Counted from the stretch's first letter, positions 43,909-55,175 are shown. The stretch: 64,000 bases of DNA from Rapana venosa (GCA_028751875.1 CM054135.1:3684448-3748447); one strand, 5' to 3'. Made by a program: numbers and translations. Notes: a model not told the origin generated them from the sequence alone.

Positions 43909-44784
43909 GAGTGCACACTATAATTATGTCTTTGTTATCATACTCAATATAAGCACCAATTCTGTTCATAAATATTGGAGTTCATTGTGTGTGTTGACTG
44001 CGAGTAGTTAGTCATACGTATCAAACAACAGCTGTTTCATTTCTGTCTTAAATGTAGAGTGCTCTGGTATTCTAGCATTCCATTATCTATTACCATTAAA
44101 AGAAACACTTGTTTTGAATAGATCTAAGTTTGGTTTGGGGATAAGAGCTCTGTATGATTCGTGATGGTGATGGAAAGAGAACACTGATTTTAGATAACCA
44201 GGGCAATCATCATAAACTATCTTATGCACAAGAGCTAAAACATTAAAACGGAGGCCCAAGCAAAGCGGTAATATCTCAAGGTGTTTAAATAAATTATTAT
44301 TTGATACATTTGCTGACTTATCATCACTTATTACTTTAATGGCTCGTTTTTTAAGAGAGTAAAGAGGTTTTAAATTAGATGGAGCACACTTCCCCCAGAA
44401 AACAGAGCAGTAATCTAAATGAGATTGAATAAAGGCAAAAAAGAACTTCTTTTTGATTGTTTATCTAGAAAATGTTTAATTTGTGAAAGTTGCAATACAC
44501 TGGATGAAATATCTTTAGTAATATTTTGAACATGATCCTGCCATAGAAGGCTTTGTCACTGACTACACCAAGCAATTTGTGATTTTTAACTTGCTTTACG
44601 TTGCTATTTTTATACTTAATTTGTAAATGAGTTTTGTTTCAAGGTTTGCCTTTTTTGACGCGCACAAATTAGCGTAGCTTCTAATTTGTTAGGATGGACT
44701 AGGATAGCATTCACCTCACACCAAATTTTGACTGATTTCATACTTATATTTAAATAATGACTGATATCCTTAATATCATGACTA

Positions 44785-45083
44785 AAACAAAAAGGTAAAG
44801 GTAAAGGAGTCCTATAACCTAAAAGGTCATAGGGGAGCGAGGCGTCAGAGACCTCACTTCTCTAGGGCCAGCATATAGAGGGCGGCGCCCATCTCTCCCT
44901 CGCTGCTTTACCTTCCCTGACCCTAAAGAGGGCAGGTACCCATTTGCAGCTGGGTGAACTGGGGGAACTGTACTAAAGCCAAGGCGTGCAAACGGTCACC
45001 CATCCAACTAGTAACCATGCTCGACGCTGCTTAACTTGGCTGGGGGAAAGCAAGTGCTCCGACCACTGAGCTATCCCGTCCCC
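44785..45083 (-). mobile_element. SINE with tRNA-like 5' part plus 5S rRNA internal control region
   Basis: 299 bases flanked by a perfect 13-base duplication AATATCATGACTA (44772-44784 and 45084-45096). Minus-strand reading starts with a tRNA-like 5' half whose A box is TAGCTCAGTGG (45073-45063). Instead of a B box it continues into 5S rRNA-like sequence: AAGTTAAGCAGCGTCGAGC (45037-45019) and TTGGATGGGTGACC (45008-44995), corresponding to the 5S A box and C box at normal spacing. The body contains GGTACCTG and TGGCCCTAGAG blocks. The 3' end is TTTACC repeats. Confidence 0.88.
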
Positions 45084-45095
45084 AATATCATGACT

Positions 45096-45487
45096 AGTGT
45101 ACTATAAAGTTGCACCATCTACAAATAAATCACAAGCAACAATTTTAATGGTTCAGAGAAGATCATTTATAATAATAATAATAATGTATGGAATTTATAT
45201 ATCGCCGAATCTTGTAAAGCAACAAATCAAAGCGCTCAGATTTCATTTCATACCACTTTAGGTCACGGCAGATTTCTCTCCGTGAAATTCGGGCTGCTCT
45301 CCCCGGGGAGAGCGGGAGAGCGCGTCGCCACAAGCGCAGCGCTACCCTTTTTTTTTTTTCTTTTTCATGTCTGCAACTGTATTTGTTTCCCTATCAGAGT
45401 GGCTTTTTTCTAAGAATTTTGCCAGGGACAACTCTCTTGTTGCCGTGGGTTCTTTTACGTGCGCTAAATAATTACGTGTAACACACG

Positions 45488-45518
<31 letters not shown>

Positions 45519-46307
45519 TAGCGCCCAGACCACCACTCATGGTCTAATGGATGGGGGAAAAATTTCCGGTCCAAACGGGGTACGAACCGCCGCACACTTC
45601 AGACCCGGACTTTTCGCTTTCTAGACAGGCGCGTTACCTCTAGACCACCGATCCACTGTATGTAAAGGGAGAATAATAGGGGACCTAAGGGACCTAAGAC
45701 TGAACCTTGTGGCACACCACAGGGAACAATTTTCTTGGAAGAGGTAACTCCATTAGCATAAACTGACTGAATGCGATTTGGTAAATAAGATTTTTAAAAA
45801 TTGTAAGGCGTTTTCATCTAAACCATATAACCGAAGTTTATGTAACAAGATATGATTAATCAAATCAAAGGCCTTTCTTAAATCAATAGAAATGACACCA
45901 ACTGCCTTACCCTTATTGATTTCTCGAAGCCACGAATATATAATCCTGCATAGTGCTGTTTGACATGAGTGGTGCTTTGTAAACCCTGACTGATTGGTGT
46001 GCAAAAGGCCTTTGCATTCGATAAAAGATGATAAATGATGATGGTTGTGCTGTTCAAGAGGTTTAGAGATACTAAATAAAACTGAAATAGGCCTGTAAGC
46101 ATTTACATCATCTAGGTTCCCTTTTTTGTGTAAAGGGATTACTTTAGCGTATTTAAATGCTACAGGGTAGTACTGTTTAGATATGCAGAGGTTGTAAAGA
46201 TAAGTGAGAGAGTCGGCAATGTAAAATGCAGATAGCTTCAGTATTTTAGGGCCAATACTATCAAAGCCACATGAGTTGTTATTTTTTGAAGACATTAAAT
46301 AAGACAA
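45096..46307 (-). pseudogene. CR1-like reverse transcriptase relic
   Basis: SCGFDSIGPKILKLSAFYIA, VIPLHKKGNLDDVNAYRPIS, NQSGFTKHHSCQTAL and ISIDLRKAFDLINH (motif A) are open at 46307-45753. CGVPQGSVLGPL (motif B, about 45700) follows after a short gap and then the SINE. Motif C is altered (FVDGATL, about 45125). Without the SINE the reading passes LFSLYINDL. Confidence 0.8.
45172..45657 (-). mobile_element. tRNA-derived SINE sharing the family A LINE 3' end
   Basis: The minus-strand head has an A box TGGTCTAGAGG (45647-45637) and B box GGTTCGTACCC (45588-45578). The central domain reads CTTTCGGATGAGACGATAAA, CCGAGGTCCCGTGTG, GCGCACGTAAAAGAACCC and GGCAACAAGAGAGTTGTCCC. The 3' part, GAGCGCTTTGATTTGTTGC then CGGCGATATATAAATTCCAT and (TTA)n, is the family A LINE terminus. 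It is about 485 bases, essentially full length, inside a CR1-like RT. No convincing duplication was seen. Confidence 0.88.
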
Positions 46308-46792
46308 ACTTCATTAACAGACAGTAAGGAAACAGACGTTATAACTCCTATTCTTATACAAAAGTCTTTAAAAAATATTTGAATCAAAAGTTGTGATATT
46401 GTTATCAATGAATTTACTTCCAACACTAGCAAAATGAGTGATTAAAGCATATACTGGAATAGGACATTCTTCACGTGAAGTGCCAGGTTTAGAGAGTTGG
46501 TGAATAGCAGACCAGATTAAGCTTCCATTCCTTTTATCTTGAACTATTTTCTGGAAGAAATAAAGGTTAGATTTTCTTATTATATAAATAATTATGTTAC
46601 GTTTTTTCTTGTATTTATTATAAAGACCGTCTTTCTTTAAGTGGTCTCTGTGGTTGATTGCTTGCCAACTTTTTTTTGGGGGGGTGCCAGCCAGGTAAAA
46701 TGTTTGACTTACGGCATCTTTTCAGTAAAGGAATAGGCTTGTTGACAATGCTTAAGAAAACTGATGTCCAAAAGGAAAAGGCATCATCTGCA

Positions 46793-47577
46793 TCAGTGTA
46801 CTAAAAAGATTTGAAACAGGGGCAGAAGCAGGTCAGAGTAAAATGCATGCAAATCGAATTTTTTAAAGGAGGGAAATGTAATTTTCAGATGCTTCATTTT
46901 AGGCACTCTGAAGCCAGCTTTGCTCCAGGTGACACAGACAGTATTATGATCTCTAATTCCAACAGGGGGCATACAAATTTCTTTAAGCATGTGACGTCAG
47001 AAGAATAAACTGATCTAAAAGAGTACAAGATTTTGACCTCACTCTGTGGGACATGTGATACACTGTAAAAGATTAAAGGATGAACAGATAGTGTGCCACT
47101 GCCGGTTGGATTGAGATAGATCTTTATTGAAATAGCCTAATAATAATATTTCTTTCCCTAAAAGCTAAACAATGTCCATCATTTCACAAAAATCATCAAA
47201 CCAGCTGATGGTGGTGCTCTTAGGGTGTCTATAAATGAAACCCACAAGAACAGAATTGACTGATTTTTTAGAAGAAAAAGTATCTACCCATACTGATTCC
47301 ATTCCATGTTTGAATGGGACAAATTTCCACGAATGTTATAGGAGATATTATTTTGGATATACACAGCAATACCAGTTTGCTGGGATCTCTTAGGGTCTCT
47401 CCGAATGATATGGTACCCAGGAATAGAAATTGAACTATCCGTTACATGGCTGTTTGTCCACGTTTCTGATACACCAAAACTATAGAATGGTTTGTTTTCA
47501 TTGTTTATATTTTTTGGCAGGTCAGACATTTTATTCATAGGATGACAAATATTTAGGTGACCTACTCGCAGTAGCAA
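46793..47577 (-). pseudogene. CR1-like APE endonuclease relic
   Basis: Blocks GHLNICHPMNK, FGVSETWTNSHV (catalytic Glu) and GIAVYIQNNISYNI at 47577-47284. The closing RDHNTVCVT (SDH-type) follows near 46950, with a LITFPSFKKFD-like linker. Frameshifts between them make it non-functional. Confidence 0.75.
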
Positions 47578-47580
47578 GGC

Positions 47581-48535
47581 CAGTTTGGAACGTTGTTACC
47601 AATAGCCATTAATTAATTCAAAGAGATAATTTTACCTGGAATTAAGTACACAACATAACTAAGTAGATCTAAAAGTTAGGAGGCATTATTACATTGATAT
47701 TATCAAAAACCTTTACAACAAAGATACTTTTCATTGGAAAAATTCCTATGGTTTTCCTATCAGAAAGTTGACAATAGTTTCGCCAAAATACCATTTAATC
47801 AGAAAGAAAAGGGTTAGTTCACAAGTAAACAACAAGGGGACCAGGTTTTAGAGGGGGGGAAACTGTCTGTTGATAAAGGAGGAGGGCTGTGTGAAAAAGC
47901 GCTGGTTCTCTAGTGAACAGATGTGCATTGATATTTTGATAATTTTCTTGTGGGTATCTGTGATGATAATGCGGATGGGGAAAAGAAGAAGAAGAAGAAG
48001 AAGAAGAAGAAGAAGAAGAAGAAGAAGAAGAATCTCTATCTCTCTTTTGATTTTGTTTTTTGCTGCCTCATCTTCTGTGACGTCCCCGTCCTGTTCCCAG
48101 CCGCTCATCCAAATCACCCCCCTCCCCCTACACCCTCTGCCACAGCCTTACTCAGAATCGTTATGTCTCATCCCCAGGGTCGAGGTGCACGGCTATATCA
48201 ATAGCAGGCTGCCTTGGAGCCGCCAGCCAATGGGACCCTGCACTGCTGCTGGGTCACTTTGATGGTGTTCGGTGGTGCCTGTTCTGAGCTAACATACGCA
48301 GGACACCACCTACTAAGCCCCCTACTAACGACAGTATTAGCTCAGTCACGGAGCCAGACTGAGTGAGTTGCCCACTCGTGATGGCAACCACCACAACGTC
48401 CCTCCAACGACAGTCCTCACTGAACCTCGGACCCCAAGGGCTTTGACACAAACTCACCATATGCACAGAAGTTTATGGGGAAACCGAATATGAGGTCACC
48501 ATGAGACCAGAGCAACTGGGACCACTGAATCAGGG
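47581..48535. other. No gene recognised; contains (GAA)n 47986-48030
   Basis: A GAA microsatellite and pyrimidine-rich sequence around 48080-48150. The segment 48180-48480 is GC-richer but I see no known motif. Confidence 0.6.
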
Positions 48536-48925
48536 GCATTATTTTTTTTATTGCATGATTATCAATGAGAATGAGAATGACGTAATCATGCTGCTGTGGA
48601 GGTGCATGTGCTTTGAGACTACTTGACAAGGTTGTAGCCTACTCTATGCTTAATGTCATGATATATCCCTGCGTCAACTGGGCGGGAGAGAAACAGACAC
48701 CTGCAGTATTGGTCAGGTAATTTGAGCAAAGTTCTCAAACTCGCATCCGTAAAAGTGGATGAAGCTCGACTGTGTGGTCCTAGTCTTCCCACTGAGCCCA
48801 CAGCACACCCACTCTGTGTAGGAGCCGGCCGAAGTCTGAAAAATCCCTATGACTTATGGGAATCGAACCCGCGACCTTCCAGTCCAAAATCTAAAGCACT
48901 AACCACTGCGCCATGGCGGTTGGTC
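48536..48925 (-). mobile_element. tRNA-derived SINE, third type
   Basis: Minus-strand head: A box TGGCGCAGTGG (48913-48903) and B box GGTTCGATTCC (48869-48859), spaced as in a tRNA. A 300-base body follows that lacks the GGATGAGACG domain of the SINEs at 45172 and 62885. It ends in ATTCTC repeats and an A-rich tail at about 48540. Ends are approximate. Similar CAGTGG sequence on both flanks is too short to call a duplication. A bare tRNA gene is excluded because it lacks a foldable 3' acceptor arm and CCA-proximal terminator. Confidence 0.75.
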
Positions 48926-48968
48926 TCCACTGATCTTTTGTCTGTGGATTGTGACGCCTGTGGGTGAA

Positions 48969-48969
<1 letters not shown>

Positions 48970-49028
<59 letters not shown>

Positions 49029-49068
49029 GTGTGTGTCTCTGTCTGTCTGTCTGTCTGTCTGTCTGTGA
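48970..49068. repeat. (TG)n then (TCTG)n microsatellite
   Basis: TG repeats to about 49027 followed by TCTG units. Confidence 0.96.
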
Positions 49069-49289
49069 TGTCATTCACACTCTTGACACTTTTTTCATCT
49101 ATCTTCCAACTTCATTTTTCAAATTCCCCAAGTGCAATGAATACCAGGAAAGGTGATCATTTATTTTTGTTTGTTTTACTTTTGTTTCATTTTCTAATCA
49201 ACTACATCATACCTGAGCTTTAGCTCAATGCCAAAATGACTAAGCTGGAAATATAAAGGTTGATGGATAGACCCTTGAAGCTGTAGAAA

Positions 49290-49870
49290 TTTTTTTTAAA
49301 TTTGGGTCGTACAAATCAACTGATGCCTCACATACCAAAACCATTAAAGGAAGAATTGCTCATGCCAAACAAACAATGGGCCACCTTACTTACCTTTGGG
49401 AAGACATTCATTTAGGAAATGAGCTAAAACTAAAAACACTGCAAACACTTAGAGTTTGACCTGTTTTTTTAAATGAAAGTGACAGATTACCTCTTAAAGC
49501 TGCAGATGAAAATCAATCATCTGTGAAGACATGTGGTTCTACAGAAGACTCCCAAGAATAAGCTGGACCAAAAGACGAACATACCAAAGGCAGAAATGAA
49601 AAAAATTCTAAACACAAATCCTGAAGTTTTAGGTCTGGCTGGAAAAAGAAAAAGAAAACATTTTGGATATGCTGTGAAACATAAGAGCTGTCATGCAATG
49701 AGGACTATGGCACTAGGCAATATGGAGGGCAAAAGAAGACAACCTACTTTCTATGTGGTGAGCAATGCCAAGGGGACGAGTTGCCAAGAGATGAAATCTA
49801 CAGGACTGGAGTCAGAGGGGAATGCAGACAGCTGAAGTGGCACCAAACAGGGCTATCATCAAAAGTGACG
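49290..49870 (+). mobile_element. RTE-like LINE relic beside exon 1
   Basis: Broken frames read IKGRIAHAKQTMGHL, then MWFYRRLPRISWTKRRT and a KKTFWICC block, in the order of RTE C-termini. Heavily decayed. It ends about 50 bases from the exon 1 donor, so it is intron 1 sequence. Confidence 0.6.
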
Positions 49871-49917
49871 GCCGACAGGTGAACTGGTGAACACCACATC
49901 CACAGCATAATTCTTAC

Positions 49918-50178
49918 CTCTGCTTCTCCTTTCTTGTGTAGTTCTCTGGTACACATGTCTTCAGCATTTCGTATATTCTTGTTCCTTGTCATTACCGACA
50001 AAACACCTATGTTGATATCTTTGAGATTTACATAGCGTTCCTTTGGCAGTCCAGAGAAGTGAAAGGCTGCCTGCACCCCCAACTTGTACAGGTGAGGAGT
50101 GTGTTGGTGGGGCAAGAGGTGATAAATGGAGTGGAGACCCAGGAGAACAATGACCATCTTTGTCCACAGCCACTCCAT
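49918..50178 (-). CDS. Class C GPCR (mGluR-like) exon 1: signal peptide and start of ligand-binding domain
   Basis: 87 codons from ATG at 50178 (context GGAATGG) to the donor GCAGAG|GTAAGA. An in-frame TAA lies six codons upstream, supporting this start. Residues 1-25 have a hydrophobic core (MVIVLLGLHSIYHLL) typical of a signal peptide. YVNLKDINIGVLSVM corresponds to the first strand of the mGluR domain (GDIxxGGLF type). The Cys of EDMCTREL fits the first conserved disulfide Cys. It joins exon 2 in frame. The Arg contacting glutamate in mGluRs is not found at the junction, so the ligand may differ. Confidence 0.8.
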
Positions 50179-50264
50179 TCCTGATCCACCAGTTTAAGGA
50201 TCCCCCTCTGGAAATGACCACAGTTGACTAGTACTTGCAATGTTGATAACTGATACATCGATTA

Positions 50265-50350
50265 GATTGATGTGATGATGAGGATGATGATGATGATAGG
50301 TGGTGGTGGCAGTCGTGGTGTTGATAGTGGTAATGGTGATGATGATGAAC
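50265..50350. repeat. (GAT/GGT)n microsatellite
   Basis: Imperfect GATGAT and GGTGGT repeats about 100 bases upstream of the exon 1 start codon. Confidence 0.85.
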
Positions 50351-50377
50351 ATAATAATTATTATTGTCACAGATCTG

Positions 50378-50619
50378 AATCATTCTCCTGCAGATTTGTA
50401 TTTTTCTTTTAAAACTTGCTTGGCAAAGAAACAGCTATCAGGAAGGGCTTGTTACACAGGTACATATTGTTGACACGATTTTGTTTGGTTTCTTTCCAAA
50501 TCATTTTCCTGAAGATTTGTATTTTTCTTCTTTTAAAACTTGCTTGGCAAAGAAACAGCTGTTAGGAAGGGCTTGTTGCACAGGTACGTATTGTTGACAC
50601 GATTTTGTTTCGCTTCTTG
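50378..50619. repeat. 121-bp tandem duplication upstream of exon 1
   Basis: Two units (from 50378 and 50499) share TTAAAACTTGCTTGGCAAAG, AAACAGCT..AGGAAGGGCTTG and TTGACACGATTTTGTTT, about 93 percent alike. They lie 200-440 bases upstream of the GPCR start codon. Confidence 0.9.
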
Positions 50620-51359
50620 CCGTGTGGTAAATTTAGAGCTGTAAGTCTTCATAGATGAACTTGAAAGTTATTGTTGTAAAGCTTGAGCTAGGTACTTGTC
50701 AGATGCATGCAATTGGTCCACTGCAGTCCGGCTAAGGCATCTTTCATAAAACTGTTTAGAAGAAACAGGTTATTTCGTATTTTAGGAATATTTCTTGAGG
50801 CAGTTGTTGGGTTTTTGAGAATTTTATGTTTAATTCATGTCAGATTTAGTGCAGCAGCATGGTGTTGCTCTGGAAAGGATTCAAAGGTGAGGTTTTGTGT
50901 TTGTTTTGTTTTTTAAACCATTGTCGAATGCTCTTGAGTTGATAGTTGTTTGCTGGAAACTTGGGCGTTGAATTTTATGCTAACTTTTATTTCTAGTAAA
51001 TGGGTGTTTGTTACAGGATTGGCGTAAGGTCGTTTACATCATAATGTGGTGGTTCAGATATGAGGTGAGAAGATGTATTCCACAGTATAAAAAAAATTAG
51101 ATAATGGGACATGAATACAGTTTGGAAGCGATACTAAGCAAATACATGTAAATAATTGGAAGAAGAAATGTGCACAACGAGATTAAAGGTGTTTGATTAA
51201 AACAATGGAAGAAAATATCACAGAAACGGGAAAGTAATAATGTGATGGAAAGAAGGGATGAATAAAAAGACGTTTTCTGAGTAAAGAAAAGGGTTTGGGA
51301 AAAGAATGAATATCATGACGAGGATGCAATGCCAGAAAGATACTTAAAGAAATGTTGTG
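50620..51359. other. No gene recognised
   Basis: AT-rich upstream flank without motifs I recognise. Confidence 0.6.
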
Positions 51360-51600
51360 TTAACAGAGTGAGGTTCTCCAGGCCCCTGCTGGGAACGTTG
51401 GACTTCGGGTGAATCGTCCCTGCTCCTGTAGGGGAGCTGTTAAGACCCAAGCTGGCAAATATGCAAAACGGAACGCTGTCAGCTCACCTGGAGCTTCGGT
51501 GGAGATTACGGGTGTTCCGTAGACAGAAACTTCGAAAACATATATTGCGAAACTAACGAAATTACATATTTTACCGAGTATGGTGGCCATACGAGTGATT
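51360..51600 (-). other. GC-rich segment, candidate 5' UTR exon
   Basis: A GC-richer block in AT-rich surroundings. On the minus strand it contains a good donor CTCCAG|GTGAGC (51488/51487). A pairable acceptor (ATTTCCAG, ending 50208) lies just upstream of the exon 1 ATG. No protein motif and no transcript evidence. Confidence 0.3.
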
Positions 51601-51840
51601 GAGGGAATAAATCGTATTTTTGTTGCTTCAAACTTGATTGGTTAGCTATATGAAATGTATTGTTCTTGGTGGTTTGAAAAGTCCTTGATTTTGAGAAAAC
51701 TGGGGGGGGGGGGATAACTAAATGATGTCCCCCTGCCACAAGATATGATGTGTCAGGTTTGTTGATTGAGGGGGGAGGGGTGAACACATCTTACACATTA
51801 ACGCAGACACACACTACCAGTCTGTGACAACAATGCGGAG

Positions 51841-51901
51841 AAGAAGAAGAAGAAGAAGAAGAAGAAGAAGAAGAAGAAGAAGAAGAAGAAGAAGAAGAAG
51901 A
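51841..51901. repeat. (GAA)n microsatellite
   Basis: About 20 GAA units followed by AT/GAT-rich sequence to about 52030. Confidence 0.97.
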
Positions 51902-52030
51902 AATTGAAATAATATAATAATAAATGATGATGATAATGATGATGGTGATGATGATAAAATTTTAAAAAATGACAATAACAATACTGATTATGATTATGAT
52001 CGTAATCATAAGAATAATGATAATAATAAA

Positions 52031-54779
52031 ACTAGAATAAAGTAACAACAATAGAAAACTGATCCGCAAACAAGTAAATATGCAGCTGATGGAGAAATGA
52101 ATACAAAAAAGGTACGTACAGATTTAGGAATGAGTGAATGAAAGAAAGAACTAATCAATTAATCAATCAATCAATCAGTCAGTCAATAAAATAGTTAACT
52201 AATGAGTGAAAGAAATCAATCTTTCAGCTGCTCAAGCAATCAGCACATCAAAACGTACAGAAACAAATAGGAGTAAGGTCAAGTTTCAGAATCTGTGCAT
52301 TAGCAAATACCTAATACTGCACTTGTTTTCTTCCACTGCTGTTTTGCAGGTTACCTGCACTTGGTATCTCGACTACAATTCTTGCATTTTTGTAATTAAA
52401 TCTTTGATAAATCATTTTCAAACTGATTGAGAAGTTGTCAGTGGTTACCTGCACTTGTTTTTTTCCACTACTATATTTGCATTAAAGGAAACCGCTTTTA
52501 GTGCAAAATACTTTAAAAGGGGGAGAATGGTTGTAAGAGATAAAAGTCGAACTTATTATTGAAGATCTCGCTTGAGAAAAGTAAGAATCTGTGTTTAATC
52601 TTATTGTATCCCCGAAGTTAGATACCATGCACACCTTCGTGGTGGGCAAAAAGGATTGCAAAGTCTCACCTTTGGTGAACCTCTGAGCTCTAGCCAAGGA
52701 AGGGATGGGGGAGGGAGCTTACCGTGTAAAAATATTACTGAAAAATAAAACAACAAACCAAGGTGTCCTTAAGGTTGCAGAATCAATCAACCAGAAAGGA
52801 TGATGATTCTTTTTTTTCGGTGTGGGGGGGGGGGGGGGGGGGGAGGTGGCGGTGGTTTGGGGATTTTGTTTTGTTTTGTTTTCATGGGTTTTGTTTGTAT
52901 GTTTTTTGTTTCTTTTTTTTTCTCTAGTTTTTAGTGTGTGTGGGTGGGGGGGGGGGAGGGTCCACTATTGCTTTGTTTACACAATTCAGTGTACAACAGG
53001 CTAAAAAAAAGGACCACACAGAGACCGTGGTCCTCTGATTGTTACTCATGTCTTGGCACATGATCAGCATTGCAAACGTCGGAGTTTTTCTGGCCTGGTT
53101 GAAGCCAGAACACTCCCTTAAACACCATAGTAAACAGCTTTGTCTAGCTTCATTTTTTGATGTTGTAAAATACAAAAATGTCCCTGATTGTGTCGTCTCT
53201 CAAGTCTGGTTCCTTTGTGACTTTTGTATTGGTTTCTGCCTTGCTTTGGTGTTTGCAGAGTGTTGTTCGAGTTAGTCTTCAGATTAAAGAGGGAGTTGTA
53301 GCAGGGACACAGTGATGATTAACTTTCAAGCTTGGTATTTAGTCAGTCTGGCTCTGCAACTGATCTATCATTGTCCTCAATAGGTAGAGTGAGCGTGCTG
53401 CATCAGATCAGGCATCACAAATACACCAAAGTGACCTAGCTTTAGCATTGCAGGGCCACATTTGACTGGTATCTTATCAACAGTTGATCATTGACAGCTT
53501 CACGTTTACTGCTGCTTGTGATGTAGGACAACAATTAAAACAATGGGCAGCCCTCAGGCTGAATATTTCAGACTGAGTTTAGCTTAGCCATGGTGATGAC
53601 TTTGTGTAGGTAAACATACAGACTTGTAGATCTATTTGACCATTCGATAACAAATTTCAGATAACAAATGATTTGTCAAACTCTCAATAGACTGTTGTCA
53701 TTAAACTTGCTTAAACATAGCAACGGTGGCATATTTTTCTGTATCCATTTTACATCATATACTATTCTCGAAAAACAAGGACACAGAGTAAAAGAGAAAT
53801 GAAGACTGACTTACAGCAGCACATTTTTTCTTTATAAATAAAGAACAAAATAACCCAAGGAATACAACAGAAATTTAAAATAAACTGCTGGTAAGAAGAC
53901 ACACAGATAAATAGATAGGCAGGCTAACAGACAGACAGAAAGACGGAAGGAAAGAAAGAAAGAATTTTCATTTTATGGCACATGTGGCCTTAGCTCCTAA
54001 ACTGTTTATTCTCACCAGCTATTTCTGTAGTGATGTAAATCTGCTCAGGCAACCTAAGGCGACACATGAAAAATTGAATAGCAAAAGATTTAAAACAAAG
54101 GAAATCTAAGCAACAATTTAAAAACACAACACCAAACTTACAAGTGATTATAAACGTTTCCGTTGTAAAAATCATATCTGGTTCCATGAAATCTTGATTG
54201 CAGGCTTATAGTGTCTGGGTTCTATGAAATCTTGATAGTAGGCTTATAGTGCCTAAAGTATGTACCAATAGGCTTGATGTTTTATGTTTGTTTTTTTATT
54301 CTGACGTAAAATTACACAGTACTATATTTTGTTCAAACTACGTCATTCCGAGCTTTTCCCCCAACTCTTCAGAAAGATTTTTAGACTTTTGTATTTAGAG
54401 AACTAAAAGATTTTATTTTCATGACAACAACTAATAAATGAATGAATAAATAAATGAATGAATGAATAAAAGAATGTATAAACAAATTTATGCCAGAATG
54501 GCCTGAATTTATATGGTCATTTAACTCAACTTATAATCTTACCAATACCAACTCTTTTAATATCTTACATAGACGACAAATTCATGTAGGCTACAAGCAA
54601 GCATAGCTAAAAACAATCAATAAGTAAACATAAAAAAGCGCAAATCAATATCACAGGCCCAGGCAACAATCCTCCTCCACCCCCACCCCCCACCAAACAC
54701 CTTTTTTTTTTTTTTTTACATCGGCATAGGTATACTTATGAGAAGAAACACACAAATTTAACTGTATGCGCCAGCCTAC
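52031..54779. other. No gene recognised; poly-G run near 52825
   Basis: Mostly AT-rich. A run of about 18 G lies at 52825-52843, and a T/G-rich block to 52970. Short frames (for example 53039-53275) have no recognisable domain. Confidence 0.6.
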
Positions 54780-54781
54780 GC

Positions 54782-54793
54782 GCGCGCGCGTAC

Positions 54794-54842
<49 letters not shown>
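54782..54842. repeat. (CA)n microsatellite with CG start
   Basis: GCGCGCGCG, then about 27 CA units. Confidence 0.96.
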
Positions 54843-54843
<1 letters not shown>

Positions 54844-55012
54844 CAAACCTGCGAGTGCGCGCAGACATACACACATAAACCTGGTTATCATGACATGTTA
54901 TACAATAAAATGTACAATATAGTACATTAAGACATTTTTTTTAAAGATAAAAACAAAATGTATACAATCAAAGGACAGTACATGCACTCTTCTTATCTTC
55001 TGTGCCCTGCAA

Positions 55013-55097
<85 letters not shown>
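55013..55097. repeat. (TC)n microsatellite
   Basis: TC tract preceding the first copy of the 55098 repeat. Confidence 0.97.
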
Positions 55098-55100
<3 letters not shown>

Positions 55101-55175
55101 TATGAGTAATCAAAATAAGTGTTAAAGGTGATCGTGTACTGTTTTGAGAATTATATATTTAGTATCATCTCTGAA

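Larger units (their letters stand above)
43985..47577 (-). mobile_element. CR1-like LINE with two nested SINEs
   Basis: Minus-strand order: endonuclease (47577-46793), RT (46307-45096 with interruptions) and a C-terminal region (44771-43985) encoding LPLCLGLRFNVLALVHKIVY and a TSVSFNGNR block. SINEs interrupt it at 45172-45657 and 44785-45083. Frameshifts and stops abound. The RT wording (DLRKAFDLINH, VPQGSVLGPL) fits CR1/Jockey-superfamily elements. The 3' tail was not identified. Confidence 0.8.
23522..49917 (-). other. Intron 1 of the class C GPCR gene (26.4 kb)
   Basis: Bounded by GTAAGA at 49917-49912 and CTGTTGCAG ending at 23522. Flanking exon phases agree (0/0), so no extra exon is required. 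The interior consists mainly of LINE, SINE and microsatellite sequence annotated separately. Confidence 0.75.

Noticed and set aside
44785..45083. A genuine 5S rRNA or tRNA gene
   Set aside because: Only the internal part of 5S and half of a tRNA are present, in a 299-base unit with target-site duplication; it is a SINE.
48850..48925. Functional tRNA gene
   Set aside because: A and B boxes are present but it continues into a SINE body and no complete acceptor stem is evident.
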